64,000 nt of DNA. Origin: Streptomyces flavochromogenes (lineage in GTDB: Bacteria; Actinomycetota; Actinomycetes; Streptomycetales; Streptomycetaceae). Below are positions 40,651-49,659 of the stretch, one piece after another. Every line of letters starts with the position of its first letter. The first letter of the stretch is position 1. The position numbers and the translations under genes are program-made. The stretch lies in assembly GCF_000717595.1 (NCBI RefSeq), contig NZ_JNZO01000005.1:186001-250000 (forward strand), written 5' to 3'. The notes beneath the pieces are model-generated. The model had not been told where the DNA came from and ran no database searches. It was given only the letters and a program-made list of their open reading frames with translations.

Positions 40651-42072
40651 TCAGCTGGGGGCCTCGGCGCTCTTGCGGGCGTAGAACCACCAGGTCACAA
40701 CCATGCAGCTGACGTAGAAGGCGACGAATCCCCACATCGCGCTGGTCACGGCCACCGAGCCGAACAGGGCCGGGATGAAGAAGAAGCCGTAGGCCGCGAT
40801 GGCCGAGGTGAATCCGGTGACGGCACCGGACTCCATTTCCGCCTGCTTCAGCGCCCTGGTGTATTCCGGAGTGCCTTCCGTGAGTCCCTTGAGGTGGGTG
40901 CCGCGGAAGATGACCGGGATCTGACGGAAGGTGGAGCCGTTGCCGATTCCGGAGAAGAAGAACGCGGCGAGGAAGCAGAGGAAGAAGCCGTAGAACGAAC
41001 CGCCGTCACCACCCGAGGGCAGGAAGTCGATCACGCCGATGATCGAGACGGCCATGCCCACGAAGGACAGGATGGTGACCCGGGCACCGCCCCATTTGTC
41101 GGCGATCCAGCCGCCGCCCCAGCGGGCGAGCGCGCCCACGGCGGGGCCCATCCAGGCGTAGGTGGCGATCGAGTAGTCCGGGAACGTGGTCTTGATCAGC
41201 ATCGGCAGGGCGGCGGCGAAGCCGATGAAGGAGCCGAAGGTGCCGACGTACAGCCAGGTCATCAGCCAGTTGTGCCTGCGCTTGAAGATGATCTTCTGCT
41301 GCTTGAACGGCGTCGAGGCGACCTTCAGGTCGTTCTGTCCGAACCAGGCGACGGCCGCCAGGACCAGCAGGACCGGGACCCAGAGGAACGCGGCGTTCTG
41401 CAGGTGGACCGGGGTGCCGTCGGCCTTGTGCTGGGCCGAGCCGATGGCGATGGTCGACCAGGTGATGACGATGGGGGTCAGCAGCTGCACGACGGAGACG
41501 CCGAGGTTGCCGAGACCACCGTTGATGCCGGTCGCGCTGCCCTTCCTCGCCTTGGGGAAGAAGAAGCCGATGTTGGCGAGGGAGGAGGCGAAGTTCGCGC
41601 CGCCGATGCCGCAGAGGGCGGCGATGGCGACCATCACGGCGTACGGGGTCGCCGGGTCCTGGATGGCGATGCCGAGCCAGATCAGCGGCACGATCAGGAC
41701 GACCGTCGACAGGGCGGTGAAGCGGCGCTGGCCGACCATCGGGCCGAGGAAGGTGTAGAGGATCCGGGCGGTGCCGCCGGTCAGACCGGGGATGGCCGTC
41801 AGCCAGAACAGCTGGGAGGTCGAGAAGCCGAAGCCGACGTCCTTCAGGTTGGTCGCGGTGACCGACCAGACCTGCCAGACGACGAACGCCACGAGGAGCG
41901 CCGGTACGGCGATCCACAGGTTGCGGGTGGCGACCTTCCGACCGATCGACTTCCAGAAGAGCTCGTTCTCCGGCTCCCAGTCGGTGATCGGCCTGCCGGG
42001 GCGGTACTGCTCCGTGTCGTACGCGGCGGAGGGCCCGCCCGTCCTTCTGCTGTCCTGGACTACGGAACTCAT
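40651..42072 (-). CDS. narK: Nitrate/nitrite transporter, NarK family (MFS)
   Basis: A 473-residue major facilitator of the nitrate-nitrite porter family. Nitrate-signature glycine motifs are seen as CGIGGANFASSLANIGFFFPKARKG and AAFFFSGIGNGSTFRQIP, and the substrate-site Arg follows from LGPMVGQRRF. It imports nitrate or exchanges nitrate for nitrite. Start ATG 42072. It is codirectional with pflBA and the Mo oxidoreductase genes. The remnant of nirD just upstream suggests the region once supported nitrate assimilation. Confidence 0.93.
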   Translation of the reverse strand: MSSVVQDSRRTGGPSAAYDTEQYRPGRPITDWEPENELFWKSIGRKVATRNLWIAVPALLVAFVVWQVWSVTATNLKDVGFGFSTSQLFWLTAIPGLTGGTARILYTFLGPMVGQRRFTALSTVVLIVPLIWLGIAIQDPATPYAVMVAIAALCGIGGANFASSLANIGFFFPKARKGSATGINGGLGNLGVSVVQLLTPIVITWSTIAIGSAQHKADGTPVHLQNAAFLWVPVLLVLAAVAWFGQNDLKVASTPFKQQKIIFKRRHNWLMTWLYVGTFGSFIGFAAALPMLIKTTFPDYSIATYAWMGPAVGALARWGGGWIADKWGGARVTILSFVGMAVSIIGVIDFLPSGGDGGSFYGFFLCFLAAFFFSGIGNGSTFRQIPVIFRGTHLKGLTEGTPEYTRALKQAEMESGAVTGFTSAIAAYGFFFIPALFGSVAVTSAMWGFVAFYVSCMVVTWWFYARKSAEAPS

Positions 42073-42175
42073 GGCGCTTCCCTGACTTCCCTGTTCGGGG
42101 CTGACCTTCGAGGCTTTCCTTGCCCTTCCAGGCTGCGCCGCGGGGTGGTGGGCGGGTCAGTGCCGATGGTCGCCG

Positions 42176-42238
42176 GACGGGCGGGCCAAGGTCGGGCCGT
42201 CGGGCGGGCCGAGGTCGGGCGGTCGGCGGGCCTAGGTC
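42176..42238. repeat. Imperfect ~23-bp direct repeats upstream of narK
   Basis: Three related units of the form G(A/T)CGGGCGGGCC(A/G)AGGTCGGGC follow one another, the last degenerate. They lie between narK and the nirD remnant, next to the inferred deletion junction. Confidence 0.55.
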
Positions 42239-42241
42239 CCC

Positions 42242-42366
42242 TCAGGGGCGGGCCGCAGGCACCGGAAGCACCGGGAGGGTCACCGCCGGGTCGTCGAGGC
42301 AGGCACCGGTCCGCAGGTCGAACTCCTGCTTGTGCATGGGGGACGCCACCACCGGCACCCCGTGGG
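42242..42366 (-). pseudogene. nirD: nirD remnant (nitrite reductase small subunit, 3' end only)
   Basis: Reading the minus strand gives about 40 codons, GVPVVASPMHKQEFDLRTG, then CLDDPAVTLPV and a stop at 42242-42244. That is the C-terminal end of the Rieske-like small subunit of assimilatory nitrite reductase (NirD). Upstream of about 42366 the similarity stops and no nirD N-terminus or nirB is present. It is the scar of a deletion. Confidence 0.75.
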
Positions 42367-42550
42367 GCGCGGGATGGGCGTGTCGGAGCCGTGAAGGGCC
42401 CGAGGATCCGGGACTTGCGGCCCCCCGGCCGGGGCCGAACGGGGCGGCGGCGCGGGCTTAGCGTGAACGGGTGGGGCCGCGACGACGAACGACACCGTCG
42501 CACGGCCCCCGGCCAGGCCGGGGGGTGCCTTGTCGATCGGACCGGGGCGA

Positions 42551-43252
42551 GTGGAGGCAGGGACGACACGCAACCTGGTCCTCGCCGTGCACGGGAGCGC
42601 CGTGCCCGGGGCCGGCGCGACGATCGCACGGCTCGCCGACTCCGTGCGCGGACGGACCGGCGCGCCCGTCACCGTCGGACACCTCGACCACCAGGCGCCG
42701 TCGCTGCCGTACGTCCTCGCGGACCGGCCCGGTGCGGTCGTCGTGCCGCTGCTCCTCGGCGACGGCTATCACCGCACCGTCGACATCCCGGCCGTCGCCC
42801 GCTCCTTCGACTGCGCGGTCACCCGCGGGCTGAGCGGCGAGCACGCGGTGGCCCTCGCCCTGTACGACCGGCTGCGGGCCGCGGGCGGTCCGGCGGACAC
42901 GGTCGTCGTCGCCGGCGCCGGCTCCTCGCGGCCGGGCGGCAACGACGGCACCTCGCGGCGGTCCGGCAACTGGGCCTGCTCCTGCCGGTACCGGTCACGG
43001 CCGCGTACTGCTCGGCGCGCTCCCCGGCCCCGGCCGAGGCGGTCGCGCTGCTACAAGCCCGTGGCTTCCGCCGGGTTCGCGGTGGCCACCCACCCTCGCC
43101 CCGGGCCGCCTCACGCGCGCGCATGCCTCGGTCCCGGGCACCTGGGCGGTCGCGGCGCCGGTCGCCGACCACGCGCGCGTGCGCGGCTCGTGGTGGCGCG
43201 GTACGCGGAGGCGGAGGCACGGGAGGCCGCGCGGGCGCGGACCGCCGCCTGA
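42551..43252 (+). pseudogene. cbiX: Frameshifted sirohydrochlorin chelatase-like gene (CbiX/SirB)
   Basis: The first 135 or so codons read as a CbiX-type chelatase: LVLAVHGSAVPGAGATIARLA, VVVPLLLGDGYHRTVDIP, VVVAGAGSSRPGGNDGT. After about 42950 the homologous protein continues in other frames: AVRQLGLLLPVPVTAAYCSA (about 42953-43077), VAVATH back in the first frame, LAPGRLTRAHASVPGTWAVA (from 43095) in the third, and ARLVVARYAEAEAR in the first again. Four indels are needed, so either the gene is dead or the assembly has indel errors here. The enzyme inserts iron for sirohaem, needed by nitrite reductase, in keeping with the adjacent nirD scar. Confidence 0.75.
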
Positions 43253-43257
43253 GATCA

Positions 43258-43333
43258 CTCCGGCCCGCGGCCTCCCGCCGCCCTGGGTCCCTCCGGCCCG
43301 CGGCCTCCCGCCGCCCTGGGTCCCTCCGGCCCC
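43258..43333. repeat. 33-bp tandem repeat, 2.3 copies
   Basis: Two perfect copies (43258-43290, 43291-43323) and part of a third, between the broken cbiX and the LtrA-like gene. Confidence 0.85.
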
Positions 43334-43396
43334 GGGCCGGTCCCGAATCGCGTGGCATGCAGGCAGGAGAGCCTTCCGTTCTGGTGTGCTGGGGCC

Positions 43397-44602
43397 ATGA
43401 CACAACCGTTCCTCCCCCTCACCGCACGCTCCCGCGAGGAGTCGCACCGGGCGGCCACGCCCCTGGAGTTGTTCTTCGACCTGTGTTTCGTCGTCGCCGT
43501 CGCACAGGCGGGCGCGGAGCTCGTGCACGCGGTGGCCGAGGGCCACGCGGGCGAAGGGATCCTCAACTACGCGATGATCTTCTTCGCGATCTGGTGGGCG
43601 TGGATGAACTTCACGTGGTTCGCCTCGGCCTACGACAACGACGACGTGCCGTACCGCGTCGTCACCCTCGTCCAGATCGCGGGCGTGCTGATCCTCGCGG
43701 CCGGGGTCTCGCGGGCCTTCGAGGACCACGACTTCCTCGTGGTCTACATCGGATACGTCGTCATGCGGCTCGCGCTCGCCTCGCAATGGCTGCGGGCCGC
43801 GCACCACGCCACCGATCCCGCCGAGCGGACGATGTGCCGGCGGTACGCGGGCGGCGTCGTCACCGTGCAGATCGGCTGGATCGCGCTGCTGCTGGTGCCG
43901 GAGTCGGCCCGCCCGTGGGTCTTCCTCGTCATGGCGCTGGCCGAGATGGCCGTGCCCCTGGTCGCGGAGAGGGACGCGCCCAGCACGTGGCACCCGCACC
44001 ACATCGCCGAACGGTACGGCCTGTTCACCATCATCGTGCTCGGCGAGACCGTCGCCGCGGCGACGGTGGCCGTGAAGACCGGCATCGCCGAGAACGACGC
44101 CCTGGGCGAGGTGCTGCCGATCGCCGCGGGCGGGCTGCTCCTGGTCTTCGCCGCCTGGTGGATCTACTTCGTCGTACCCGCGCACAACCGGCTGACCTCC
44201 AGCCGTGCGGCCTTCCGGTGGGGATACGGTCACTACGTGATCTTCGCGGCGGCGGCGGCCGTCGGCGCGGGCCTGGAGATCGCCGTGGAAGAGGCCGTGG
44301 GCAAGGCCCACGTCTCCACGCTCGCGGCCTCGTCGGCGGTGACGATCCCGTCCGCCGTGTTCCTGCTGTCCGTGTGGCTCCTCCACGCCCGCTACTTCAA
44401 GGTCGGCATCGCCCAGCAACTCGTCCTGCCCGTCTCGGCGCTCGCGATCCTGATGTGCTCGTTCGCGGGCCGCTGGGCGGTCCTGGCCGCGGGCATCGTC
44501 GCGGCGGTGACGGTCGCGGTCGGCGTGACCCTGACGGCGAGGAACCCGGCGACGCGACCGGGTCCCGGCACGGGGGCGGGTACGGGTACGGCCGCCGGCT
44601 GA
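43397..44602 (+). CDS. Low temperature requirement protein A (LtrA) family membrane protein
   Basis: A 401-residue protein with about 12 predicted helices. Family motifs: SHRAATPLELFFDLCFVVAVAQ at the N-terminus, FFAIWWAWMNFTWFASAYDNDD, and HHIAERYGLFTIIVLGETV. LtrA was named from Listeria, where loss affects growth in the cold; its biochemical role is unknown. ATG 43397 has weak GGGG upstream. The tail is a Gly/Thr-rich stretch. Confidence 0.9.
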   Translation: MTQPFLPLTARSREESHRAATPLELFFDLCFVVAVAQAGAELVHAVAEGHAGEGILNYAMIFFAIWWAWMNFTWFASAYDNDDVPYRVVTLVQIAGVLILAAGVSRAFEDHDFLVVYIGYVVMRLALASQWLRAAHHATDPAERTMCRRYAGGVVTVQIGWIALLLVPESARPWVFLVMALAEMAVPLVAERDAPSTWHPHHIAERYGLFTIIVLGETVAAATVAVKTGIAENDALGEVLPIAAGGLLLVFAAWWIYFVVPAHNRLTSSRAAFRWGYGHYVIFAAAAAVGAGLEIAVEEAVGKAHVSTLAASSAVTIPSAVFLLSVWLLHARYFKVGIAQQLVLPVSALAILMCSFAGRWAVLAAGIVAAVTVAVGVTLTARNPATRPGPGTGAGTGTAAG

Positions 44603-44628
44603 ACCGGTCCGCGTGGTAGGCAGGGGAC

Positions 44629-45744
44629 ATGACACAGCCCGAACAGCACGGGACGACGGACTCGATCACCGATGTGCGCGGTCTGCGCGTGGGACACGCG
44701 CGCGTGGCGGGTGACGGGGCGCTGAGCGGTACGACCGTGGTGCTCGCGCCGGCCGGCGGAGCCGTCGCCGCCGTGGACGTGCGGGGCGGCGGACCGGGCA
44801 CGCGGGAGACGGACGCACTCGACCCGCGCAACGTCGTCCAGCGGATCGACGCCGTCGTCCTGACCGGCGGCAGCGCGTACGGCCTGGAGTCCGCCGCCGG
44901 GGTGATGGCCTGGCTGGAGGAGCGGCACCGGGGCGTGCGGGTGGGCCCCGATCCCTCCCACGTCGTGCCGGTCGTGCCCGCCGCGTGCGTCTTCGACCTC
45001 GGCAGGGGCGGTGACTTCACGGCCAGGCCCGGCCCGGCGACGGGGCGGGCGGCGGTGGAGGCGGCCGACGCGAGCGGGGACCACGCGCGCGTGGAGACGG
45101 GCGCGGTCGGCGCGGGCACGGGCGCCGTGGTCGGCGGTCTCCGGGGCGGGGTGGGCACGGCGAGCACCGTCCTGGAGTCCGGGATCACGGTGGGCGCGCT
45201 CGTGGTGGTGAACGCGGTGGGTTCGGCCGTCGACCCGGCCACGGGTGCTCTGTACGGGAGTTACGGGAGTTACGGAAGTCACGGGGGCCCCGGGAGTCAC
45301 GGGAGCTCCTTCGACGGCGGCCTGCCCTCCTTCCCCGATCCGGCGGTGCACCAGGCCGCGCAGCGGCGTCTCGCCGAGGCGCGGGAAGCGGCGGCCCCGC
45401 CCCCGCTGAACACCACGCTCGCCGTCGTCGCGACCGACGCCGTGCTGACCCGTGCCCAGGCGCAGAAGGTCGCGGGCACGGCACACGACGGCATCGCGCG
45501 CGCCCTGCGCCCGGTGCACCTCATGAACGACGGCGACACCGTCTTCACCCTCGCCACCGGGGCGCGCGAACTGCCGGAAGGTCCCGGTCCCCTGGCCCTG
45601 AACGAGATCCTGGCGGCCGGCGCCGAGCTGGTGACACGGGCGATCGTCCGGGCGGTGCTCGCGGCCCCCGGCGGCCTGCGCGGACCGGGCGGGGACTTCC
45701 CCTCGTACAGTGAGCTCTACGGCGGTCCGCACGCGGCGAACTGA
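44629..45744 (+). CDS. P1/S58 family aminopeptidase (DmpA-like, self-processing)
   Basis: A 371-residue Ntn-type peptidase. Features: SITDVRGLRVGHARV at the N-terminus, RGGGPGTRETDALDP, VLTGGSAYGLESAAGVM, and VGAGTGAVVGGL. The processing site is PPPLNTTLAVVATDA, so autocleavage between Asn261 and Thr262 would expose Thr as nucleophile (many family members use Ser). A surface loop shortly before it carries GSYGSYGSHG repeats not seen in typical members. It lies 26 bases after the LtrA-like gene, probably the same transcript. The substrate may be D-amino-acid or beta-peptides. Confidence 0.9.
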   Translation: MTQPEQHGTTDSITDVRGLRVGHARVAGDGALSGTTVVLAPAGGAVAAVDVRGGGPGTRETDALDPRNVVQRIDAVVLTGGSAYGLESAAGVMAWLEERHRGVRVGPDPSHVVPVVPAACVFDLGRGGDFTARPGPATGRAAVEAADASGDHARVETGAVGAGTGAVVGGLRGGVGTASTVLESGITVGALVVVNAVGSAVDPATGALYGSYGSYGSHGGPGSHGSSFDGGLPSFPDPAVHQAAQRRLAEAREAAAPPPLNTTLAVVATDAVLTRAQAQKVAGTAHDGIARALRPVHLMNDGDTVFTLATGARELPEGPGPLALNEILAAGAELVTRAIVRAVLAAPGGLRGPGGDFPSYSELYGGPHAAN

Positions 45745-45854
45745 CCGCGCCCGGAGTCGTACTCCCGGTAACTGAAGGGGAGTTGAGCGGAAACGGCGCC
45801 GAGGGACCGGGAACTTCCCTCCGGCGCCCTTCGTTTTCCGGAACCCCGGACGCG

Positions 45855-46697
45855 ATGCCGGACCCAGGGACTACGTTAAGCAAGCACCGAGTGACATGCG
45901 GCGACGGCCTGGAGACCCTCTTGAACGATCCGCAGGATCCTCACGATCCGTACGAGACAGCCGAGACGCACCTTGAGCGCCTCCTCGGCCGGGCGCTCAA
46001 CTCCTTCGATCTGCCCGACTCGACCGTCGAGCGCCTCGGCGCGGCGCTCGCGCACTCCAGCGCGCTCCACTCCTCGCACCACAGCGCGTCGCTGCACCGC
46101 GCCACCTACCGCCACACCTATCTGCTGAGCGACGGCTCCGCCCTCAGCCTCTGGGAGCTCACGCACAACGCCGGCCGGGACGGCGCGGAGCAGCACGAGC
46201 TGTACGCCGAGGAGTCGGAGGCCCGGCTCGCCGCCTCCCGCCTCCCCACCGGCTCCCTGCCGGGCTGGACCGCCGAGCGCTCCGACGGCCGCGCCCTCGA
46301 CGAGGACGACGACATGGCGCTGCTGAGCGCGCTGCTGGCCCGCCCGATACCCGCCCAGCCCCGGATGTACGTGCCGGACAACTCCGCCGACCACGCGCGC
46401 CGCGTCCTGCGGCGCGCGGAGAACGCGGACCGGCCGGGCCGGGCGACGGCCCGCCGGCTCCGGCTGGCCTTCGCCCACCACATCACCCAGGCCTTCGGCC
46501 GCCACTGCCCGGTGGAGGGGGGCCGGGACGCCGGATTCACCCTCTACGAGCACCAGTTCCTGCTGCTCGACGGCAGCGAGGCCAGTCTCTGGGAGGTCGA
46601 GCACACGGCGACTCCGGACGGACGTCACATGTGCGAGGTGTACGAGGACGAGCGCGCGGCCCGCGACGCGATGGAGTCCCGCTCCCGGGTCCGCTGA
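45855..46697 (+). CDS. DUF6227-like conserved Streptomyces protein
   Basis: About 280 residues, soluble. It contains two similar blocks: a YETAETHLERLLGRALNSFDLPDSTVERL region followed by HRHTYLLSDGSALSLWEL-like sequence, and a second SADHARRVLRRAEN region followed by HQFLLLDGSEASLWEVEHT, so it seems to be an internal duplication. I recall this family as DUF6227 in Streptomyces; the role is unknown. ATG 45855 is one of several candidate starts (also GTG 45891). Confidence 0.7.
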   Translation: MPDPGTTLSKHRVTCGDGLETLLNDPQDPHDPYETAETHLERLLGRALNSFDLPDSTVERLGAALAHSSALHSSHHSASLHRATYRHTYLLSDGSALSLWELTHNAGRDGAEQHELYAEESEARLAASRLPTGSLPGWTAERSDGRALDEDDDMALLSALLARPIPAQPRMYVPDNSADHARRVLRRAENADRPGRATARRLRLAFAHHITQAFGRHCPVEGGRDAGFTLYEHQFLLLDGSEASLWEVEHTATPDGRHMCEVYEDERAARDAMESRSRVR

Positions 46698-46749
46698 CGT
46701 CCGCGCGGCCGTCCCCGCGCCCGTCCTCGCCCCCGTACGACTCCGGGTG

Positions 46750-47610
46750 CTAGACCAGCGCGGGGACGTCCGCCGCCTCCGACAGGCGCTGGACGGCGAA
46801 CGCCCGGTTGGCGCGCGTCTGTTCGCGGTACGTCTCCGGCAGGTCCGGCAGGCCGAGCAGCCGGTCGCAGGCGGCGAGGGAGGCCGCGTACTCGCCGACC
46901 CAGTACGCGGTGATCGAGTACTCGAAGAGCAGCCCCCACCGGTACACCCAGGGCTGCATGAACAGCAGGTCGTCGGGCTGCTTCCGGTCCAGGACGGCGG
47001 AGACCACGGCGTGGGCCGCCCGGTAGCGGCGCATCGTCCGCAGCCGGGCGGCCAGCTCGTAGCAGGCTTCGAGGCGGTCCGGCCGTGACTCCCAGGCGCG
47101 GGAGAGCGCGTCCATCGCGGTCGGCCAGTCGCCGGACTCGGCGCGGAGGACGCCGGACTGGAGCAGGGAGTAGTAGACCTCCTCGCCCCAGCCGCCCATG
47201 GCCGCGCGCCGCTCGTAGAGCTCGGCGGCCCGTCGGCACGGCCGAGGTCGCGGAAGGTCTGCGCGAGATAGAAGACGGTGCGCGGATTCGCCGGGTCGCG
47301 CTCCAGCTCGGCACTCAGGAGGCGGGCGTCGCGCTCGAACGTGTCGTGGCGTGAGCCGCCGTCGGCGTAGTCCTCGATGACGAGGGCGTCGAGGTTCTCC
47401 TGGACGCGGTCCCCCTCGGCGGTCAGGTACTCGTGGGTGACACCTTCGTACCGCCATGGCAGACCGTCCCTGACCAGGCGTTTGATCCGGTACTCCAGCG
47501 CTCCCTCGTGGCGGAGCATGCACCCGTCGGCGGAGAGTTCGGGCAGCGGGCCCTCCTGGCGGAGGACGTGGTCGGCGTCGAGGAGCAGGAGGTAGCGCGT
47601 CCCGGACCCA
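46750..47610 (-). pseudogene. 5'-truncated, frameshifted family-2 glycosyltransferase / TPR-like protein
   Basis: The minus strand reads RYLLLLDADHVLRQEGPLPE and on to TVFYLAQTFRDLGRA in one frame (about 47605 to 47235), then continues in another frame with AAELYERRAAMGGWGEEVYY to a normal end at 46750. The DADH metal motif of GT2 enzymes is near the 5' edge, but the N-terminal nucleotide-binding half is missing: homology stops at about 47610. One frameshift plus a 5' deletion make this a dead gene. Confidence 0.75.
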
Positions 47611-47759
47611 TCAAGTCCCCGCCACCGCGATCCGATGATCCGACAGGAAGCTCGTCATCATCGCTTCCGCCTTCGTCCCACCCCCCACATCGTGGCGTCG
47701 GCGACCGAAGCCGGCGGAGGAAAGGAGCATGCCTGCGTCCTGATCCCTGGACTCTGTCC

Positions 47760-47888
47760 ATGTCCAAGCTCGGTCCGCTGCCCCGGCGGCGTGTCTGGGT
47801 GAGCGGCGGTGCGCCGGCCTCGGTCGCACTCGTCCTCACGGGCCTCGCGCCTTCGGCGTCGGCCTGGGCCGGCTCCCGCGGACTCTGA
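47760..47888 (+). CDS. Orphan 42-residue signal-peptide-like frame (gene remnant or small exported peptide)
   Basis: Starts MSKLGPLPRRRVWVSGG, followed by a hydrophobic core and an Ala-x-Ala cleavage site (LTGLAPSASAWA), then stops after six more residues. It looks like the 5' end of a larger secreted protein whose body has been lost. A well-placed ribosome-binding site is lacking; GGAGGAAAGGAG lies about 40 bases upstream. It sits between a truncated gene and a terminator. Confidence 0.4.
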   Translation: MSKLGPLPRRRVWVSGGAPASVALVLTGLAPSASAWAGSRGL

Positions 47889-47916
47889 CCCGCTCATGAC
47901 GGAGCGGTGACACACC

Positions 47917-47953
47917 GAGGGGCGGTGCGATCGCCGATACCGCACCGCCCCTC
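47917..47953. terminator. Hairpin terminator
   Basis: Perfect 13-bp stem, GAGGGGCGGTGCG (47917-47929) with its complement at 47941-47953, 28 bases after the orphan signal-peptide frame. Confidence 0.75.
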
Positions 47954-48038
47954 GCGCCCGGCCCCGCGCCGGGACCGGGTCAGGGCGCCACGGCCACCCC
48001 GAGCCTCGCCCGCCTCGGCGACCTGATCCGGACATGAC

Positions 48039-48082
48039 GAAGGGCCCTGCTCCCGGGGCGATTCCCGGGAGCAGGGCCCTTC
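48039..48082 (-). terminator. Terminator of the MFS exporter gene
   Basis: Perfect 19-bp stem (48039-48057 with 48064-48082), loop GCGATT, 30 bases after the stop of the minus-strand MFS gene. Confidence 0.9.
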
Positions 48083-48112
48083 CGCGGCCGCTGCAGTGCG
48101 TCAGCGGCCGGC

Positions 48113-49645
48113 TCAGTGCGCCAGCGCCGGCTCCTTCTCGATCACGGCGTCGCCGTCATCGCCGCCCTCCAGGTGCTGCTTCGGCTTCGCCGGAAGCGCG
48201 AACATCACCAGGAAGATCACGGCGAGCACGCCCGCCACCCAGCCCATCGCGTTCTGGAAGGCGTCGGCGAACGCCAGGCCCGCCTCGGTCGGGGACTTCG
48301 GGGCCGGCTTGCCGTCGATGACGCCGAAGAAGACCACCGACACCAGCCCGAGCCCGAGCGCGTTGCCCATCTGCCCGGTCGTGTTGATCAGACCCGAGGC
48401 CGACCCCGCGTGCTCCTTCGGCACCTCCGAAAGGACCGCGTCCGTCAGCGGCGCCACGATCAGCCCCATGCCGAGGCCCATGACCACCAGCGGCGGAATC
48501 ATCTGCCAGGACTCGATGTCCGTCCCGTACCGGCCCGCCTCGAAGAGGTAGAGCAGCACGCCCGCGATCATCGTCAGCGCGCCCGCCTGGAGCACCTTCC
48601 GGCCGAAGCGCGGCACCAGCTTCTGCACCGAGAGGCCGGCCGCCGTCGACACGGCGATGGAGAACGGCACACCGGTCAGCCCCGCCCGCAGCGGGCTCCA
48701 GCCGAGGCCGATCTGCATGTACAGCGTCCAGACCAGGAAGAAGATGCCCATCACGACACCGAAGGTCAGCTGCACCGCGATACCCGCCGCGAAGCTCTTC
48801 ACCTTGAACAGCGACAGCTCGACGAGCGGCGAGCCGTCCTTCTTCGTCTTGTACTTCTCGTACGCGATGAGCGCACCGAAGACGACCAGACTGCCGGCCA
48901 TCATCACGTGGCCCCACAGCGGCCAGTCCAGCTCACGCCCGCGCGTCAGCGGGTAGATCAGCATGAGCAGCGCGGTCGTCACCAGGAGCACGCCGACCAT
49001 GTCGAGGCGGAGGGCCTTCGGGGCCTTCGACTCGGTGATGAACTTGCGGCCCAGGAGCAGGCCCGCGATGCCGACGGGCAGGTTGATGAGGAAGATCGGG
49101 CGCCACTCCAGGCCCGCGATGTTCCACTGCGTGAGCAGCGCGCCGAGCAGCGGGCCGGAGACCGCGCCCAGACCGATGATCGCGCCGAACATGCCGAAGA
49201 CCTTGCCGCGCTCGTGCGCGGGGAAGGTGACGTGGATGATCGACAGCACCTGCGGCACCATCATCGCGGCCGCCGCGCCCTGGAGCAGGCGGGAGCCGAC
49301 CAGCATCTCCTGGTTGGCCGCGAAGCCGCAGAGGGCGGAGGCGAGCGTGAAGCCCGCCGTTCCGAGGAGGAAGAGCCGCTTGCGGCCGAAGATGTCACCG
49401 AGCCGGCCACCGGTGATCAGACCGGCGGCGAACGCGAGCGCGTAACCGGCGGTGATCCACTGGATGGCACCGAAGGTGGCGCCGAGATCCCGCTCGATGC
49501 TCGGGATCGCGATGTTGACGATCGTGGCGTCGACCAGGTCCATGAAGGCGGCCGTCATGACGATGGCCAGGGCTATCCAGCGTCGCTTGTCGGACGTGTC
49601 GGTGGGGGCCGCGTCCGTGACGGCGTCGGCTTCGTGTGCACTCAT
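48113..49645 (-). CDS. MFS drug exporter, DHA2 (EmrB/QacA) family
   Basis: A 510-residue protein with about 14 helices. DHA2 motifs: FMDLVDATIVNIAIPSIERDL in helix 1, WITAGYALAFAAGLITGGRLGDIFGRKR (motif A), and a motif-C-like GAIIGLGAVSGPLLGALLTQ. It is divergent from a WYL-domain regulator whose start region overlaps a large dyad, suggesting direct repression. Start ATG 49645. The substrate is unknown. Confidence 0.92.
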   Translation of the reverse strand: MSAHEADAVTDAAPTDTSDKRRWIALAIVMTAAFMDLVDATIVNIAIPSIERDLGATFGAIQWITAGYALAFAAGLITGGRLGDIFGRKRLFLLGTAGFTLASALCGFAANQEMLVGSRLLQGAAAAMMVPQVLSIIHVTFPAHERGKVFGMFGAIIGLGAVSGPLLGALLTQWNIAGLEWRPIFLINLPVGIAGLLLGRKFITESKAPKALRLDMVGVLLVTTALLMLIYPLTRGRELDWPLWGHVMMAGSLVVFGALIAYEKYKTKKDGSPLVELSLFKVKSFAAGIAVQLTFGVVMGIFFLVWTLYMQIGLGWSPLRAGLTGVPFSIAVSTAAGLSVQKLVPRFGRKVLQAGALTMIAGVLLYLFEAGRYGTDIESWQMIPPLVVMGLGMGLIVAPLTDAVLSEVPKEHAGSASGLINTTGQMGNALGLGLVSVVFFGVIDGKPAPKSPTEAGLAFADAFQNAMGWVAGVLAVIFLVMFALPAKPKQHLEGGDDGDAVIEKEPALAH

Positions 49646-49659
49646 ACGGAGAAGATAAA

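Larger units (their letters stand above)
47611..48112. other. Intergenic/decayed region with an orphan signal peptide and two terminators
   Basis: About 500 bases between the truncated glycosyltransferase and the MFS gene. It contains a 42-codon signal-peptide-like frame (47760-47888) and the hairpins at 47917-47953 and 48039-48082. Nothing else is convincing. Confidence 0.5.

Noticed and set aside
40459..44619. A 1386-codon plus-strand frame spanning narK to the LtrA-like gene
   Set aside because: Mostly antisense or out-of-frame; only a short stretch near 42953-43077 reflects one shifted segment of the broken cbiX.
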